Shown here: positions 9,357 through 19,100 of the stretch, piece by piece
Numbering within the stretch: position 1 is the first letter of the stretch
Layout: each line of letters begins with the position of its first letter
From: Jejuia sp040720935
Lineage (GTDB): Bacteria; Bacteroidota; Bacteroidia; Flavobacteriales; Flavobacteriaceae
Direction of reading: 5' to 3'
Length of the DNA: 64,000 nucleotides
NCBI RefSeq assembly: GCF_040720935.1
Contig: NZ_JBFDAE010000003.1
Span: forward strand, 62,001 to 126,000
Notes under the pieces: generated by a model
Database searches by the model: none
What the model was told of the DNA's origin: nothing
Seen by the model: only the letters and a program-made list of their open reading frames with translations
Program-made: the position numbers and the translations under genes

Positions 9357-10916
9357 TTACAGTTTTTGATATATGTATGACATATCTAAAGTGTCATTCA
9401 TCTCTTTTTGAAGTTGGATTAAATCTTCAAACAAGATTTTTACTTTGGCTTTATGTTCGTTTTTTACAGATAAGTCAATCATTTCCTCAGGATCATTTTT
9501 CATATCAAAAAGCAATGTTTTTTCTATTTCAGGATAAATAATCAATTTAAAACCATCCTTTCTAATCATCCGTTGTTTATCTCTATACCCGTTATAAATA
9601 GCATCATAACTACTCTCCGTTTGGCTTCCTGTTGCCAATGGCATAATACTATTGAAAAATACGTATTCTGGTTTTTTAATGCTACCTAACTCCAGAGCGG
9701 TTGCCATCGCATCTTGTAAATAAATATCTTCCCCAATTTTTTTGCCTTTCGGAATTTTCGGTCCCATAATCATAAAAGGTGCTCTAATACTGTGGTCAAA
9801 TTGCGATTGTTTTCCAATTAAACCATGCTTTCCAACAGCCAAACCATGATCTGCGGTAAACATAATATAAGTGTTGTCCATTTTTCCAGTAGCTTCAAGT
9901 CTGTCCAGAATTTTACCAATTTGAACATCTAAATGTGTAATTAATGCATAATATTCTTGAATATGAGTTTTGGTAGCGTATTCGGTCCGTGGAAAAGGTG
10001 CTAAAGCTTCGTCCCTAACATTACGTCCTGAGCCCATGGCATTTCTATAAGGGTATTGAGGCAACCAACTTTTGGGCAAGCTAATATGTTCCAAAGGATA
10101 TAGGTCTAAAAATTCTTGTGGCGCCTGCCTTGGATCATGAGGTGCATTGAATGACAGATACATAAAAAACGGATTGTGGCTTTTTTCGGCTTGTTCAATA
10201 AAACCAATGGCGTCTTCTTTTAAAACCTCGCTCCAATGTTTGCCGCCTTCCCAAAAACCGCCAAATTTGGTGTCGGTTGGCGACCAAGTGTTGTCATTTT
10301 CGCTTAAAGGTCTGTTATAGCCAACAGGCATAAAGCTGGCAGGATCGGTATCTGTACCCTCAATTTTCTTAAATTTTTCAACCATTTTGTGGTGTTCCCA
10401 AGCATCATTTGGCATTCCTGGTCTTACATGAGTTACATTTTGAAAAACACTATCAGCCTTTGCGTCCACATGCCATTTCCCGGTCATATACGTATCATAA
10501 CCGCCTGACTCCATGAGTTTCCCCCATGTTTTGTCAAATTCTTTGTTTTTAAGCCAGTTATTTCTGAAGTTGTTTGCATTCCAAACACTTCTGCCAGAAA
10601 TTATCATAGCTCTAGATGCGGCACAAATAGCCCCGTTCCATGCGCCCATGTTATAGGCTTGGGTAAACGTAGTTCCATTATTGACTAATCGGTCTAAGTT
10701 TGGAGTTTTGATTTCGCTGTTTCCTAAAGCATTAATTGCAGAGTACGTCATGTCATCCGCAAATATGAAAACGATATTAGGTTTTTCGTTTTTTACTTCA
10801 TTTTTATTAGAATTGCATGATAGCACAATTGCCGATAAAATAATCAATAACAAACCTCTATTAACTGTGGGATTAGATGATGTGAGGAAACGAATAGAAA
10901 TGTTAGTTTTGACCAT
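9357..10916 (-). CDS. Formylglycine-dependent sulfatase, lipoprotein
   Basis: This 519-residue type I (S1) sulfatase starts with a signal peptide ending in a lipobox (AIVLSC, C34), so the mature enzyme is probably membrane-anchored. The metal-binding FADD motif lies at 52-55. The active-site sequence CAASR has C98 as the residue converted to formylglycine and R102 downstream; Ala replaces the common Pro. Later motifs such as TGKWHVD, FNAPHDPRQ and FTADHGLAVGKHG are the expected sulfatase landmarks. It hydrolyses sulfate esters, probably from a marine glycan. Its neighbours (two AraC regulators, a secreted esterase, the PSD1 operon) fit a glycan-degradation locus, although no glycoside hydrolase is present in the window. 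Confidence 0.9.
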   Translation of the reverse strand: MVKTNISIRFLTSSNPTVNRGLLLIILSAIVLSCNSNKNEVKNEKPNIVFIFADDMTYSAINALGNSEIKTPNLDRLVNNGTTFTQAYNMGAWNGAICAASRAMIISGRSVWNANNFRNNWLKNKEFDKTWGKLMESGGYDTYMTGKWHVDAKADSVFQNVTHVRPGMPNDAWEHHKMVEKFKKIEGTDTDPASFMPVGYNRPLSENDNTWSPTDTKFGGFWEGGKHWSEVLKEDAIGFIEQAEKSHNPFFMYLSFNAPHDPRQAPQEFLDLYPLEHISLPKSWLPQYPYRNAMGSGRNVRDEALAPFPRTEYATKTHIQEYYALITHLDVQIGKILDRLEATGKMDNTYIMFTADHGLAVGKHGLIGKQSQFDHSIRAPFMIMGPKIPKGKKIGEDIYLQDAMATALELGSIKKPEYVFFNSIMPLATGSQTESSYDAIYNGYRDKQRMIRKDGFKLIIYPEIEKTLLFDMKNDPEEMIDLSVKNEHKAKVKILFEDLIQLQKEMNDTLDMSYIYQKL

Positions 10917-11081
10917 GCTATTTAAAATATAAAATCAAATGTAGCAAAAGTAAAAACTTGAAACCAACAGATGTGGGTTTTTAATGAGAACAAATGTTTG
11001 CCATAAATTTAAAGTTTTTTTAGTTTGAAGACGTATCTTAGTCGTTTGTTAACTTAAGTAAATATGTTGAAACATATTATT

Positions 11082-11999
11082 ATGAAAAGCAAAAATTGTC
11101 TCTTTATAAGTTTTTTGTTAGTTTTAAATATGAGTTGTGCACAAAGTGAAGTTATTCCATTATGGGAAAACAAAATCCCCAATAGTCAGGAATCAGATGA
11201 AGTTGAGGAAAACGAGGTAGATGATATTTTAAGATTACGAAAGGTTCAAAACCCTACTTTAGAAATTTTTATTCCAACAAAAAGAAGTGCAACAGGAAGA
11301 GCTGTAATCATCTGCCCCGGTGGTGGTTACGGAGTGTTGTCCTACGATTGGGAAGGAACTGAAGTAGCAAAATGGTTTAATACGCAAGGGATTGCTGCAT
11401 TCGTTTTAAAATATAGATTACCACAGTCAAAATCGATTGTTGTTCAACATAATGCACCTTTGCAGGATGCGCAACGTGCTATAAAATTAGTGAGGCATCA
11501 CGCTGAAAAATGGGGTGTGGAAAAAGATAAAATTGGCGTTATTGGGTTTTCCGCAGGAGGACACGTAGCATCTACTTTAGGCACGCAATTTGCAAAGCAT
11601 GTTATAAATACTGAAGATGAAATTAATAGAACAAACGCTAGACCAGATTTTATGGCATTAATTTACCCCGTTATTACCATGCAATTTCCTTACACTCATA
11701 AAGGTTCAAGAGATAATCTTTTAGGAAATAATCCTTCTAAGGAATTGGTTGATGAATTTTCAAACGAATTGCATGTCACTAAAAATACACCACCTACATT
11801 TATAGTACATTCAACTGATGATGAAGTAGTTCCTGTAGAAAATAGCCTAAATTTTTACAAAGCCTTAAAAGATGCTGAAGTGCTTTCGGAAATGCATATT
11901 TATCCCCATGGAGGTCATGGTTATGGCCTTGCTATTGGTAGAGGTTATCTGCAAACGTGGACAGATAGACTGGCAGATTGGTTAAAAGAATTAAAATAA
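11082..11999 (+). CDS. Secreted alpha/beta-hydrolase esterase (BD-FAE/xylan esterase-like)
   Basis: This alpha/beta-hydrolase of about 305 residues has an N-terminal lipoprotein-like signal (FLLVLNMSC). The ATG at 11082 is preferred over the one at 11064 because it starts the typical Lys-rich n-region; residue numbers below count from 11064. An oxyanion-hole motif CPGGGYG (85-90), nucleophile GFSAGG (S163), a DDEVVP acid (D253) and HGGHG (H285) complete the triad. The family includes carbohydrate esterases that remove acetyl or feruloyl groups. It is divergent from the sulfatase gene (147-bp spacer), and both probably act on the same decorated polysaccharide. Substrate specificity cannot be read from sequence. 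Confidence 0.85.
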   Translation: MKSKNCLFISFLLVLNMSCAQSEVIPLWENKIPNSQESDEVEENEVDDILRLRKVQNPTLEIFIPTKRSATGRAVIICPGGGYGVLSYDWEGTEVAKWFNTQGIAAFVLKYRLPQSKSIVVQHNAPLQDAQRAIKLVRHHAEKWGVEKDKIGVIGFSAGGHVASTLGTQFAKHVINTEDEINRTNARPDFMALIYPVITMQFPYTHKGSRDNLLGNNPSKELVDEFSNELHVTKNTPPTFIVHSTDDEVVPVENSLNFYKALKDAEVLSEMHIYPHGGHGYGLAIGRGYLQTWTDRLADWLKELK

Positions 12000-12029
12000 T
12001 AGAAATCCCAAATCAAAAATAAATAAGGA

Positions 12030-15000
12030 ATGAAAAATTTTCTTCTACTTATACTTTTTATAGTTACAAGTACTATTTCTTCTCAGGAAACCGCCATTAA
12101 AACTAGGTTTATTGAAAGCGGAAGTCTGTATAAAAACTTTGGTGATACCTCGAAAATTTTGGCACAATTCAAAGCCAATGAAAAATGTGTGGTGGTTGAT
12201 TATTTAGGAAAGCACTATTATAAAATTCAGTATAAAGATTTAGTGGGTTTTGTAAGTGATGATTTTCTGTTGATTAATGATGAAATGATGGATTTGTTTT
12301 ATGATTATGAAGAACGGGAAATGGAGAAATTAATAGCTAAAGAAGAAAATAGAAAGAAAAAAATTCAGGATATAATTGATAAAAAGGCCAAAAGAAAAAG
12401 AGACTCAATTGCTAAAATTGAGGAAGCGCGTAAGCAAAGAGCGTTAGAAATAAAACGTTTAAAAGAACTTAAAGAAAAAAGGAGATTAGATTCTATCGCG
12501 AAGGTAGAAGAAGAACGACGCAAAATTGAATTACAAAGACAGTTGGCCATAAAGCGGGCAGCAGCATTAAAAGAAAAACGCAGACAAGACTCTATTGCAG
12601 CAGCAAAGGCAGAAGAGCTGAGACAAATTGAGCTTCTAAAAGAGCTTTCGGCAAAGCGAGAAGCTGCGCTAAAAGAAAAGAAACGGCTCGATTCCATTGC
12701 AAAAGTACAGGAAGAGTTAAGGCAGATAGAATTGCAAAAAGAATTGGCCAGAAAGCGAGCAGCAGAACTAAAAGAAAAGCGCAGACAAGATTCTATTGCT
12801 ACGGTTAGAGCCGAAGAATTACGACAAATTGAACTTCAAAAAGAACTTGCCAGAAAACGAGAAGCTGCGCTAAAAGAAAAGAAACGATTAGAAGACATTG
12901 CAAAAGCGCAGGAGGCCCAAAGACAACTTGAACTAGAAAAGGAAGCAGCCAGAAAACGGGCAGCAGAGATAAAAGAAAAGCGCAGACAAGATTCTATTGC
13001 AGCAGCAAAGGCAGAAGAGCTGAGACAAATTGAGCTCCTAAAAGAGCTTGCGGCAAAGCGAGAGGCAGCACAACGGGAAAAGAAACGGCTAGATTCCATT
13101 GCAAAAGTACAGGAAGATTTAAGGCAACTTGAATTGCAAAAAGAGGCTAGAAAGCGTGCGGCAGAGATGGAAGAAAAGCGCAAACAAGATTCCATTGCTA
13201 GTTTAAACGCCGAAGTGCTGAGACAGGTCAGACTTCAAAAAGAATATGAAAGAAAACAAGCCGCAGCATTAAAAGAAAAACGCAGGAAAGATTCCATTGC
13301 CACCGCAAAGGCCGAAGCCTTAAAGCAAATTGAGATCCAAAAAGAACTTGCCAGAAAGCGAGAAGCAGAGATAAAAGAAAAGCGCAGACAAGACTCCATT
13401 GCAGCAGCAAAGGCAGAAGAGCTGAGACAAATTGAGCTCCTAAAAGAGCTTGCGGCGAAGCGTGAAGCTGCACAACGGGAAAAGAAACGGCTAGATTCCA
13501 TTGCGAAAGTACGGGAGGATTTAAGGCAACTTGAATTGCAAAAAGAGGCTAGAAAGCGTGCGGCAGAGATGGAAGAAAAGCGCAAACAAGATTCCATTGC
13601 TAGTTTAAACGCCGAAGTGCTGAGACAGGTCAGGCTTCAAAAAGAATATGAAAGAAAACAAGCCGCAGCATTAAAAGAAAAGCGCAGGAAAGATTCCATT
13701 GCCACCGCAAAAGCCGAAGCCTTAAAGCAAATTGAGATCCAAAAAGAACTTTCCAGAAAACGAGAAGCCGAGATAAAAGAAAAGCGCAGACAAGACTCCA
13801 TTGCAGCAGCAAAGGCAGAAGAGCTGAGACAAATTGAGCTCCTAAAAGAGCTTGCGGCAAAGCGTGAAGCTGCTCAACGGGAAAAGAAACGGCTCGATTC
13901 CATTGCGAAAGTACGGGAGGATTTAAGGCAACTTGAATTGCAAAAAGAGGCTAGAAAGCGTGCGGCAGAGATGGAAGAAAAGCGCAAACAAGATTCCATT
14001 GCTAGTTTAAACGCCGAAGTGCTGAGACAGGTCAGGCTTCAAAAAGAATATGAAAGAAAACAAGCCGCAGCATTAAAAGAAAAGCGCAGGAAAGATTCCA
14101 TTGCCACCGCAAAAGCCGAAGCCTTAAAGCAAATTGAGATTCAAAAAGAACTTTCCAGAAAACGAGAAGCCGAGATAAAAGAAAAGCGCAGACAAGATTC
14201 TATCGCAGCAGCAAAGGCAGAAGAGCTGAGACAAATTGAGCTTCTAAAAGAGCTTGCGGCGAAGCGCGAAGCTGCACAACGGGAAAAGAAACGGCTCGAT
14301 TCCATTGCGAAAGTACAGGAGGATTTAAGGCAACTTGAATTGCAAAAAGAGGCTAGAAAGCGTGCGGCAGAGATGGAAGAAAAGCGCAAACAAGATTCCA
14401 TTGCTAGTTTAAACGCCGAAGTGCTGAGACAGGTCAGACTTCAAAAAGAATATGAAAGAAAACAAGCCGCAGCATTAAAAGAAAAGCGCAGGAAAGATTC
14501 CATTGCCACCGCAAAAGCCGAAGCCTTAAAACAAATTGAAATTCAAAAGGAACTAGCAGGAAAACAAGCGCTAGAACTTATAGAGAAACGTATTCAAGAT
14601 TCTATTGCTAAAGTTCGAGAAATAGAAAAAATACGCTTAAAACAGGAAAACGAATTGGCAAGAAAACGTGAGATAGAACGTGCTAAACAAAGAATGCAAG
14701 ATTCAATTGCTAAATTAAGATATACTGAAAGAAAGCAACTGGAGCTAGAAAAAGAGTTGGCAAGAAAACGTGTTGCAGAACAAATTGAAAAGCAAATATT
14801 AGACTCCATCGCAAAGGCAAAAGAAGCCAAAGAAAATCAGGTTTCTATAAATAAATCTGAAACACAAAACGAAGAAGCGATAGAAAAAGAAAGATTAAAG
14901 CGACTTGAATTTCGTAACACCTGCCATTATGCAATAAATGAATATGATTCATTTTATAATTTACAAACCACAAGAACAGAGCCATATAATCTAAACAAAG

Positions 15001-15329
15001 ACCTAACCGTAGAGTTATACAAACAAGGCAATAAAGTAAATGTGTTTTTTAATTTAGCCGAAAATTTGGGCTGTGTGAGCTACCTTTCAAATAATCGTTC
15101 TTATGTAAAAGTTACGCTTGAAAATAACCAAACCGTTACGTTTTACCATTCTTGGGATATGGAATGTGGGCAATTCTTGTTTAAGGGTGTTTTAACAAAT
15201 TCACATATTGCAAGTTTAAAAAAGTCACCTATAAAATCTATTTTTCTAAAAGCGACTGAAGCTTCTAAAACTATTACATATATTGAGTACACAACGTTTT
15301 TCATGGATAAGCTGAAATGTATTGAGTAG
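12030..15329 (+). CDS. Exported giant coiled-coil repeat protein with N-terminal SH3-like domain
   Basis: The 1,099-residue product has a signal peptide (about 1-20), then a small SH3b-like domain (about 25-85, with GSLYKNFGD and DLVGFVSDDFLL). An extremely charged helical region (about 95-960) is built from 32-34-residue units, each containing DSIA followed by a Lys/Arg/Glu/Gln-rich helix. Part of this is a 134-residue tandem repeat. A globular C-terminal domain of about 140 residues with four conserved-looking Cys follows. The helical region should form a very long coiled coil or single alpha-helix, making a periplasmic or surface spacer. I do not recognise the C-terminal domain. It lies 30 bp after the esterase gene, but the two are probably functionally unrelated. 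A strong terminator follows it. Confidence 0.85.
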   Translation: MKNFLLLILFIVTSTISSQETAIKTRFIESGSLYKNFGDTSKILAQFKANEKCVVVDYLGKHYYKIQYKDLVGFVSDDFLLINDEMMDLFYDYEEREMEKLIAKEENRKKKIQDIIDKKAKRKRDSIAKIEEARKQRALEIKRLKELKEKRRLDSIAKVEEERRKIELQRQLAIKRAAALKEKRRQDSIAAAKAEELRQIELLKELSAKREAALKEKKRLDSIAKVQEELRQIELQKELARKRAAELKEKRRQDSIATVRAEELRQIELQKELARKREAALKEKKRLEDIAKAQEAQRQLELEKEAARKRAAEIKEKRRQDSIAAAKAEELRQIELLKELAAKREAAQREKKRLDSIAKVQEDLRQLELQKEARKRAAEMEEKRKQDSIASLNAEVLRQVRLQKEYERKQAAALKEKRRKDSIATAKAEALKQIEIQKELARKREAEIKEKRRQDSIAAAKAEELRQIELLKELAAKREAAQREKKRLDSIAKVREDLRQLELQKEARKRAAEMEEKRKQDSIASLNAEVLRQVRLQKEYERKQAAALKEKRRKDSIATAKAEALKQIEIQKELSRKREAEIKEKRRQDSIAAAKAEELRQIELLKELAAKREAAQREKKRLDSIAKVREDLRQLELQKEARKRAAEMEEKRKQDSIASLNAEVLRQVRLQKEYERKQAAALKEKRRKDSIATAKAEALKQIEIQKELSRKREAEIKEKRRQDSIAAAKAEELRQIELLKELAAKREAAQREKKRLDSIAKVQEDLRQLELQKEARKRAAEMEEKRKQDSIASLNAEVLRQVRLQKEYERKQAAALKEKRRKDSIATAKAEALKQIEIQKELAGKQALELIEKRIQDSIAKVREIEKIRLKQENELARKREIERAKQRMQDSIAKLRYTERKQLELEKELARKRVAEQIEKQILDSIAKAKEAKENQVSINKSETQNEEAIEKERLKRLEFRNTCHYAINEYDSFYNLQTTRTEPYNLNKDLTVELYKQGNKVNVFFNLAENLGCVSYLSNNRSYVKVTLENNQTVTFYHSWDMECGQFLFKGVLTNSHIASLKKSPIKSIFLKATEASKTITYIEYTTFFMDKLKCIE
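12969..14576 (+). repeat. 402-bp in-frame tandem repeat, about four copies
   Basis: Copies begin at 12969, 13371, 13773 and 14175, an exact period of 402 bp (134 codons). The middle copies differ at few bases, while the fourth decays after about 14540. Each copy is composed of four subunits of 34, 32, 34 and 34 residues, each starting with DSIA. The near-identity at DNA level shows recent expansion by unequal recombination or slippage, so copy number may vary between strains. Confidence 0.9.
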
Positions 15330-15350
15330 TGTAAATGCGTATAAAACTTA

Positions 15351-15382
15351 AAAGCCTCAACTTAGAAATGTGTTGAGGCTTT
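15351..15382 (+). terminator. Intrinsic terminator after the coiled-coil gene
   Basis: An 11-bp perfect stem (15351-15361 with 15372-15382, core GCCTCAAC/GTTGAGGC) lies 21 bp after the stop codon and is followed by TTCTT. The stem has A-rich 5' and T-rich 3' arms, so it could terminate in both directions. It is immediately followed at 15388 by a dispersed repeat that has a relative at 57299. Confidence 0.75.
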
Positions 15383-15387
15383 CTTAT

Positions 15388-15502
15388 GTGGAGTAGGAAA
15401 CAAAGCCCTGAAATTCAAACTTTATGATATTTAAGAAACCTTTCAAAAGATGCTGTTTTTAAGACCTCCAAATAAGTCTCGATCTCACAAAATTTAGCGT
15501 TA
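15388..15502. repeat. Dispersed repeat copy A (related to 57299-57412)
   Basis: About 115 bp align collinearly with 57299-57412. Shared blocks include GTGGAG at the left end, GATGCTGTTTTTA/GGTGCTGTTTTTA in the middle and GTCTCGAT plus AGCGTT/AACGTT at the right end. Both copies directly follow a strong stem-loop. The remainder of the 15330-15869 intergenic region, beyond this repeat and the terminator, shows no gene that I can support. Confidence 0.5.
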
Positions 15503-15869
15503 AGTTTTGTAACATTAAAATCAAAAAGTAAGGTGTGAATTTTCTAAATAAAGTAATAAAACAAAGCAATGTAACGTGGTATAATCAGTATAAAAACCAT
15601 ATAATATATTTGTCTCATCTTTTTATATTTATACGTAACTATTTGATAGTTAGATAAATTTTATTAACTTTATAACTTAGATTAGTGTCTCTCACAAAGT
15701 ATAAAGCTCCCTTTATAGAATTTTTTATTAGTATTTGTTTACCGCAATTATCCAGATAAAGACGTGAGGTTTAACACCTGTTAATATCGTAGCTTCTTTC
15801 TAGTTCACAGGTAATTTATAAAAGGTATTCAGTAAGTATTTTATTTTAATTTGATAAAACTTAAATACT

Positions 15870-16130
15870 ATGAACCTCAAATGCCCAACCATTATTCCTT
15901 TAGATACTGCTGTATTGGCAGAGTCTCTTTTTAAACCATTTATTGGAAAAAGCATGATGATAATCATAATTATCATCGGCCTTACTTCATCCATTCGAGA
16001 GGCTATCTCGAAAGCCAATAATTCTGAAGCAGATTACAAAACAATAAACTATTTTTTCGTTTTACCAATTTTAGGTCTGCTTGGTGACATCAACCTGCCT
16101 TTTAACCTTCTAGGGTTACCCATAACATAA
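15870..16130 (+). CDS. Small hydrophobic protein ahead of the CHAT gene
   Basis: This 86-residue open frame ends 12 bp before the start of the CHAT-hydrolase gene on the same strand. It contains a run of Ile and Met that would form one membrane segment (about 28-42) and a second hydrophobic stretch (about 61-82, LPILGLLGDINLPFNLLGLP). I recognise no family. It could be the first cistron of the operon, or a chance frame in the leader. The position, spacing and composition favour a real small membrane protein, with moderate doubt. Confidence 0.4.
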   Translation: MNLKCPTIIPLDTAVLAESLFKPFIGKSMMIIIIIIGLTSSIREAISKANNSEADYKTINYFFVLPILGLLGDINLPFNLLGLPIT

Positions 16131-16142
16131 TACAAACAAGCC

Positions 16143-19100
16143 ATGACTAAAAAAGCCAAAATAATAGGTGTAGCACGAGAAGTTGCAAGCATAGACTACA
16201 TTGTGCCAAAGACGCTCGACCAAAAATTTGAATTAAAATCTTATATCGAGGTGTCTTCAACACGTTCCGAAAACAAATTGAATACGGTTAGTTTTGAAGA
16301 GCACGACTTGGTAGCCTTACAGTTTACAGATAATACGGAATGGATAGGACATCCTGAAGATGTTCAAGACATTTACGATAAAAAAACATTGACAAAACGC
16401 TCGCTTTCCAACGAAGATTATGTTTTCGATATTCAAATTATTTCAGAAAACGCAAGCCGAGGATTCTTAAAGCGTGCCATGGTGAAAGTGTTTAGTGTTT
16501 TTAAACCTGAAGCAGGAGCTAAATTAGGGATTCATAAGTTGGCTGAAGCTTATGATAAACGCGTGCAGTCGCACCCAGGATTATATCAGTTAGATTCTAA
16601 GTTTACTAGAATTGAATATACAAATGATTTAGAGGCATCCAAACCTATTTTGATTTTGTTACATGGTACCTTATCAACAACTATTGATGCGTTTTATAAA
16701 CTAAATGAGAACAACGATGCATGGGATGACATGGTTTCACTTTACGAAAACCGAATTTTGGCATTAGAGCATTATACACTTTCTGTAAGTCCGCTGCAAA
16801 ATGCGTTGGATTTTTTAAATGAGTGTCCGCAAGGATGTAATTTAGATATATTAAGTCATTCTCGTGGTGGATTGGTAGCCGATATTTTAGCCAAATGCGA
16901 CCACAGAAATCCTGTTGTGGGTTTTAGTAATAATGAAATAGGAATCTTAAATTCTGAAGCAGATGAAGCAGGCAATCAACAATTAATGCAGGCTATTAAT
17001 AAGATGGCCAAAAAAAAGAAAATAACTGTAAATAAGGTCGTTCGCGTAGCAGCACCTGCAAGCGGGACAACCATTTTATCGCGTCGCGTAGATCATTTTT
17101 TCAATCTGTTTTTAAATGCGGTCTCATTGGCTTTTGGCATTGGCAATCCTATTTATCATACGGTAAAAGCATTTTTATTGGAATTGGTGAGTCAAAAGGA
17201 AAACCCAGAAGTATTACCAGGTTTAAATGCGATGATGCCCGAGTCATTGTTCCAAAAAATGATGAATGTTTCAGACACTTCGGTGGTTAGTGATTTATAC
17301 AATATTTCGGGTGATTCGGATGTTGGAGGCATTAATTTTAATTCGTTAAAGGTTATTCTTGCGAATCTGTTTTATCAAGATGATAACGATTTGGTGGTCG
17401 ATACCAAACGTATGGAGCACGGTATAAAAAGAAAAGAGGGCATTTATAAGTTTTTGGCAAAGGGTAGTAGTACCAACCATTTCAATTATTTTTCTTCAGA
17501 TAATTCCAGCACAGCCATTATTGAGGCTTTAAAAGCAAACGAAAACAACCCAACAACCTTATTTACCAAGCATGTATATACCGAAGGCAAACGCGGTATA
17601 TTGTTAGACACCCTGTCTTTAGAAGGCATTAGCTTAAAACCTGAGAGCATCACAAAAGATATTGTCATTATTGTTCCGGGAATAATGGGTTCTACACTTT
17701 CAAATAATAAAGAAGAGCAATGGGTGGACATGCGCGAATTAAACCGGGGTGCCATTGTAAAAAAGCTAAATATAGATGCCAAAAAAGTGGATGCTAGTGG
17801 TGTTATAAAAAAGTATTATTACCAATTGGCGGAGCATTTATCTGAAAAATATGATGTGATCACGTTTCAGTTTGATTGGAGGAAATCGGTGCAGGAAGCT
17901 GCCAAAGATTTAAAAACACAATTAGAAGATTATTTGCAAAATAGTAGTGCTAAAATTCATATTGTAGCACATTCTATGGGCGGTTTGGTAGTGCGACAAT
18001 GCATGATCGATCATGTGGATACCTGGTCTAAATTTAAAGAAAACGTACATAACAGATTCATTATGTTGGGGACACCATGGCTAGGGTCTTATTTAATTAT
18101 GGAAGTGCTTACTGGCCATAGCAAACGCGTAAAACAACTGGCGTTTATAGATTTTAAGCACAACCGCAGCGAACTGTTAAATGTTTTTTGGAAATTCCCA
18201 GGCGTTTTTGAGTTATTACCTATTGAGGAAGATGCTGTAAAAAGACCGTTTTGGCAACAAAGCTTTTGGAAATCATTGGATGCTAAAACAAATTTAAAGC
18301 ACATGCCCCAGCCAAAGGATAATGCCCAGTCGTTAAAAGATTTTAAAACCTACAGAGATGGTATTAGAAAGTTTTTAAAAGAAGATTTAACCAACGATCA
18401 TTTTAGAAACATTTATTACATCTGCGGACAAGCAGACCAAACGGTTTTCGACTATGCATTCAAAAATCGTTTTCTATCAAAATATGAAAAACTAGTTTAT
18501 AAAGCTACATCTCATGGCGATGGCAGTGTCACTTGGAAAACGGGTATTCCCAAGCAATTACTCAACACACCAAATTTATATTATACGCATACATCTCATG
18601 GCGATTTAGCCAACGAAGCATACATATTTCATGGCATTTCAGATATTCTGGAAACTGGTAGCACTAATAGACTGAGTAATCAGCAACCCGCATCGCGAAG
18701 CGGAGAAATTATCACAGAGGTATTTGAATCCCCAGAACCACTTTACGATTCTAAAGCGGTAGTCGATGCTGTTTTTGGTACACACAAAAAGAGTGAACCT
18801 GAAGCAGAATTCTTTAATGTTAAAATAATTCATGGCGATTTAAAAATGTCGGCTTACCCAGTCATGGTTGGACATTTCTTTATGGATCTTATTTTAAGTT
18901 CAGAAAAAGCTTTAGATAACTATTTGAATAACCGTTTGTCGCAACGTTTAGGCATTGGTTATTATCCAGGGGAAATAGGAGAGAGCGAGGTGTTTTTCAA
19001 CCTTAAAACCCAACCAAAAGGCGCTATTGTTTGTGGGTTGGGAAACACAGGTGGTTTAACTTCTTATGTGTTGTCTAAAACTGTAAAGCAGGCAGTACTT

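Noticed and set aside
12969..14576. Regular repeats considered as a CRISPR array
   Set aside because: The period is 402 bp, in frame, and fully coding, with no unique spacers.
12365..14830. Several Ser/Phe/Arg-rich frames on the minus strand (for example 12365-12697, 12836-13195, 13235-13597)
   Set aside because: They are antisense to the DSIA repeats of the coiled-coil gene; their repeated sequence is a by-product of the tandem array and they have no start signals or family features.
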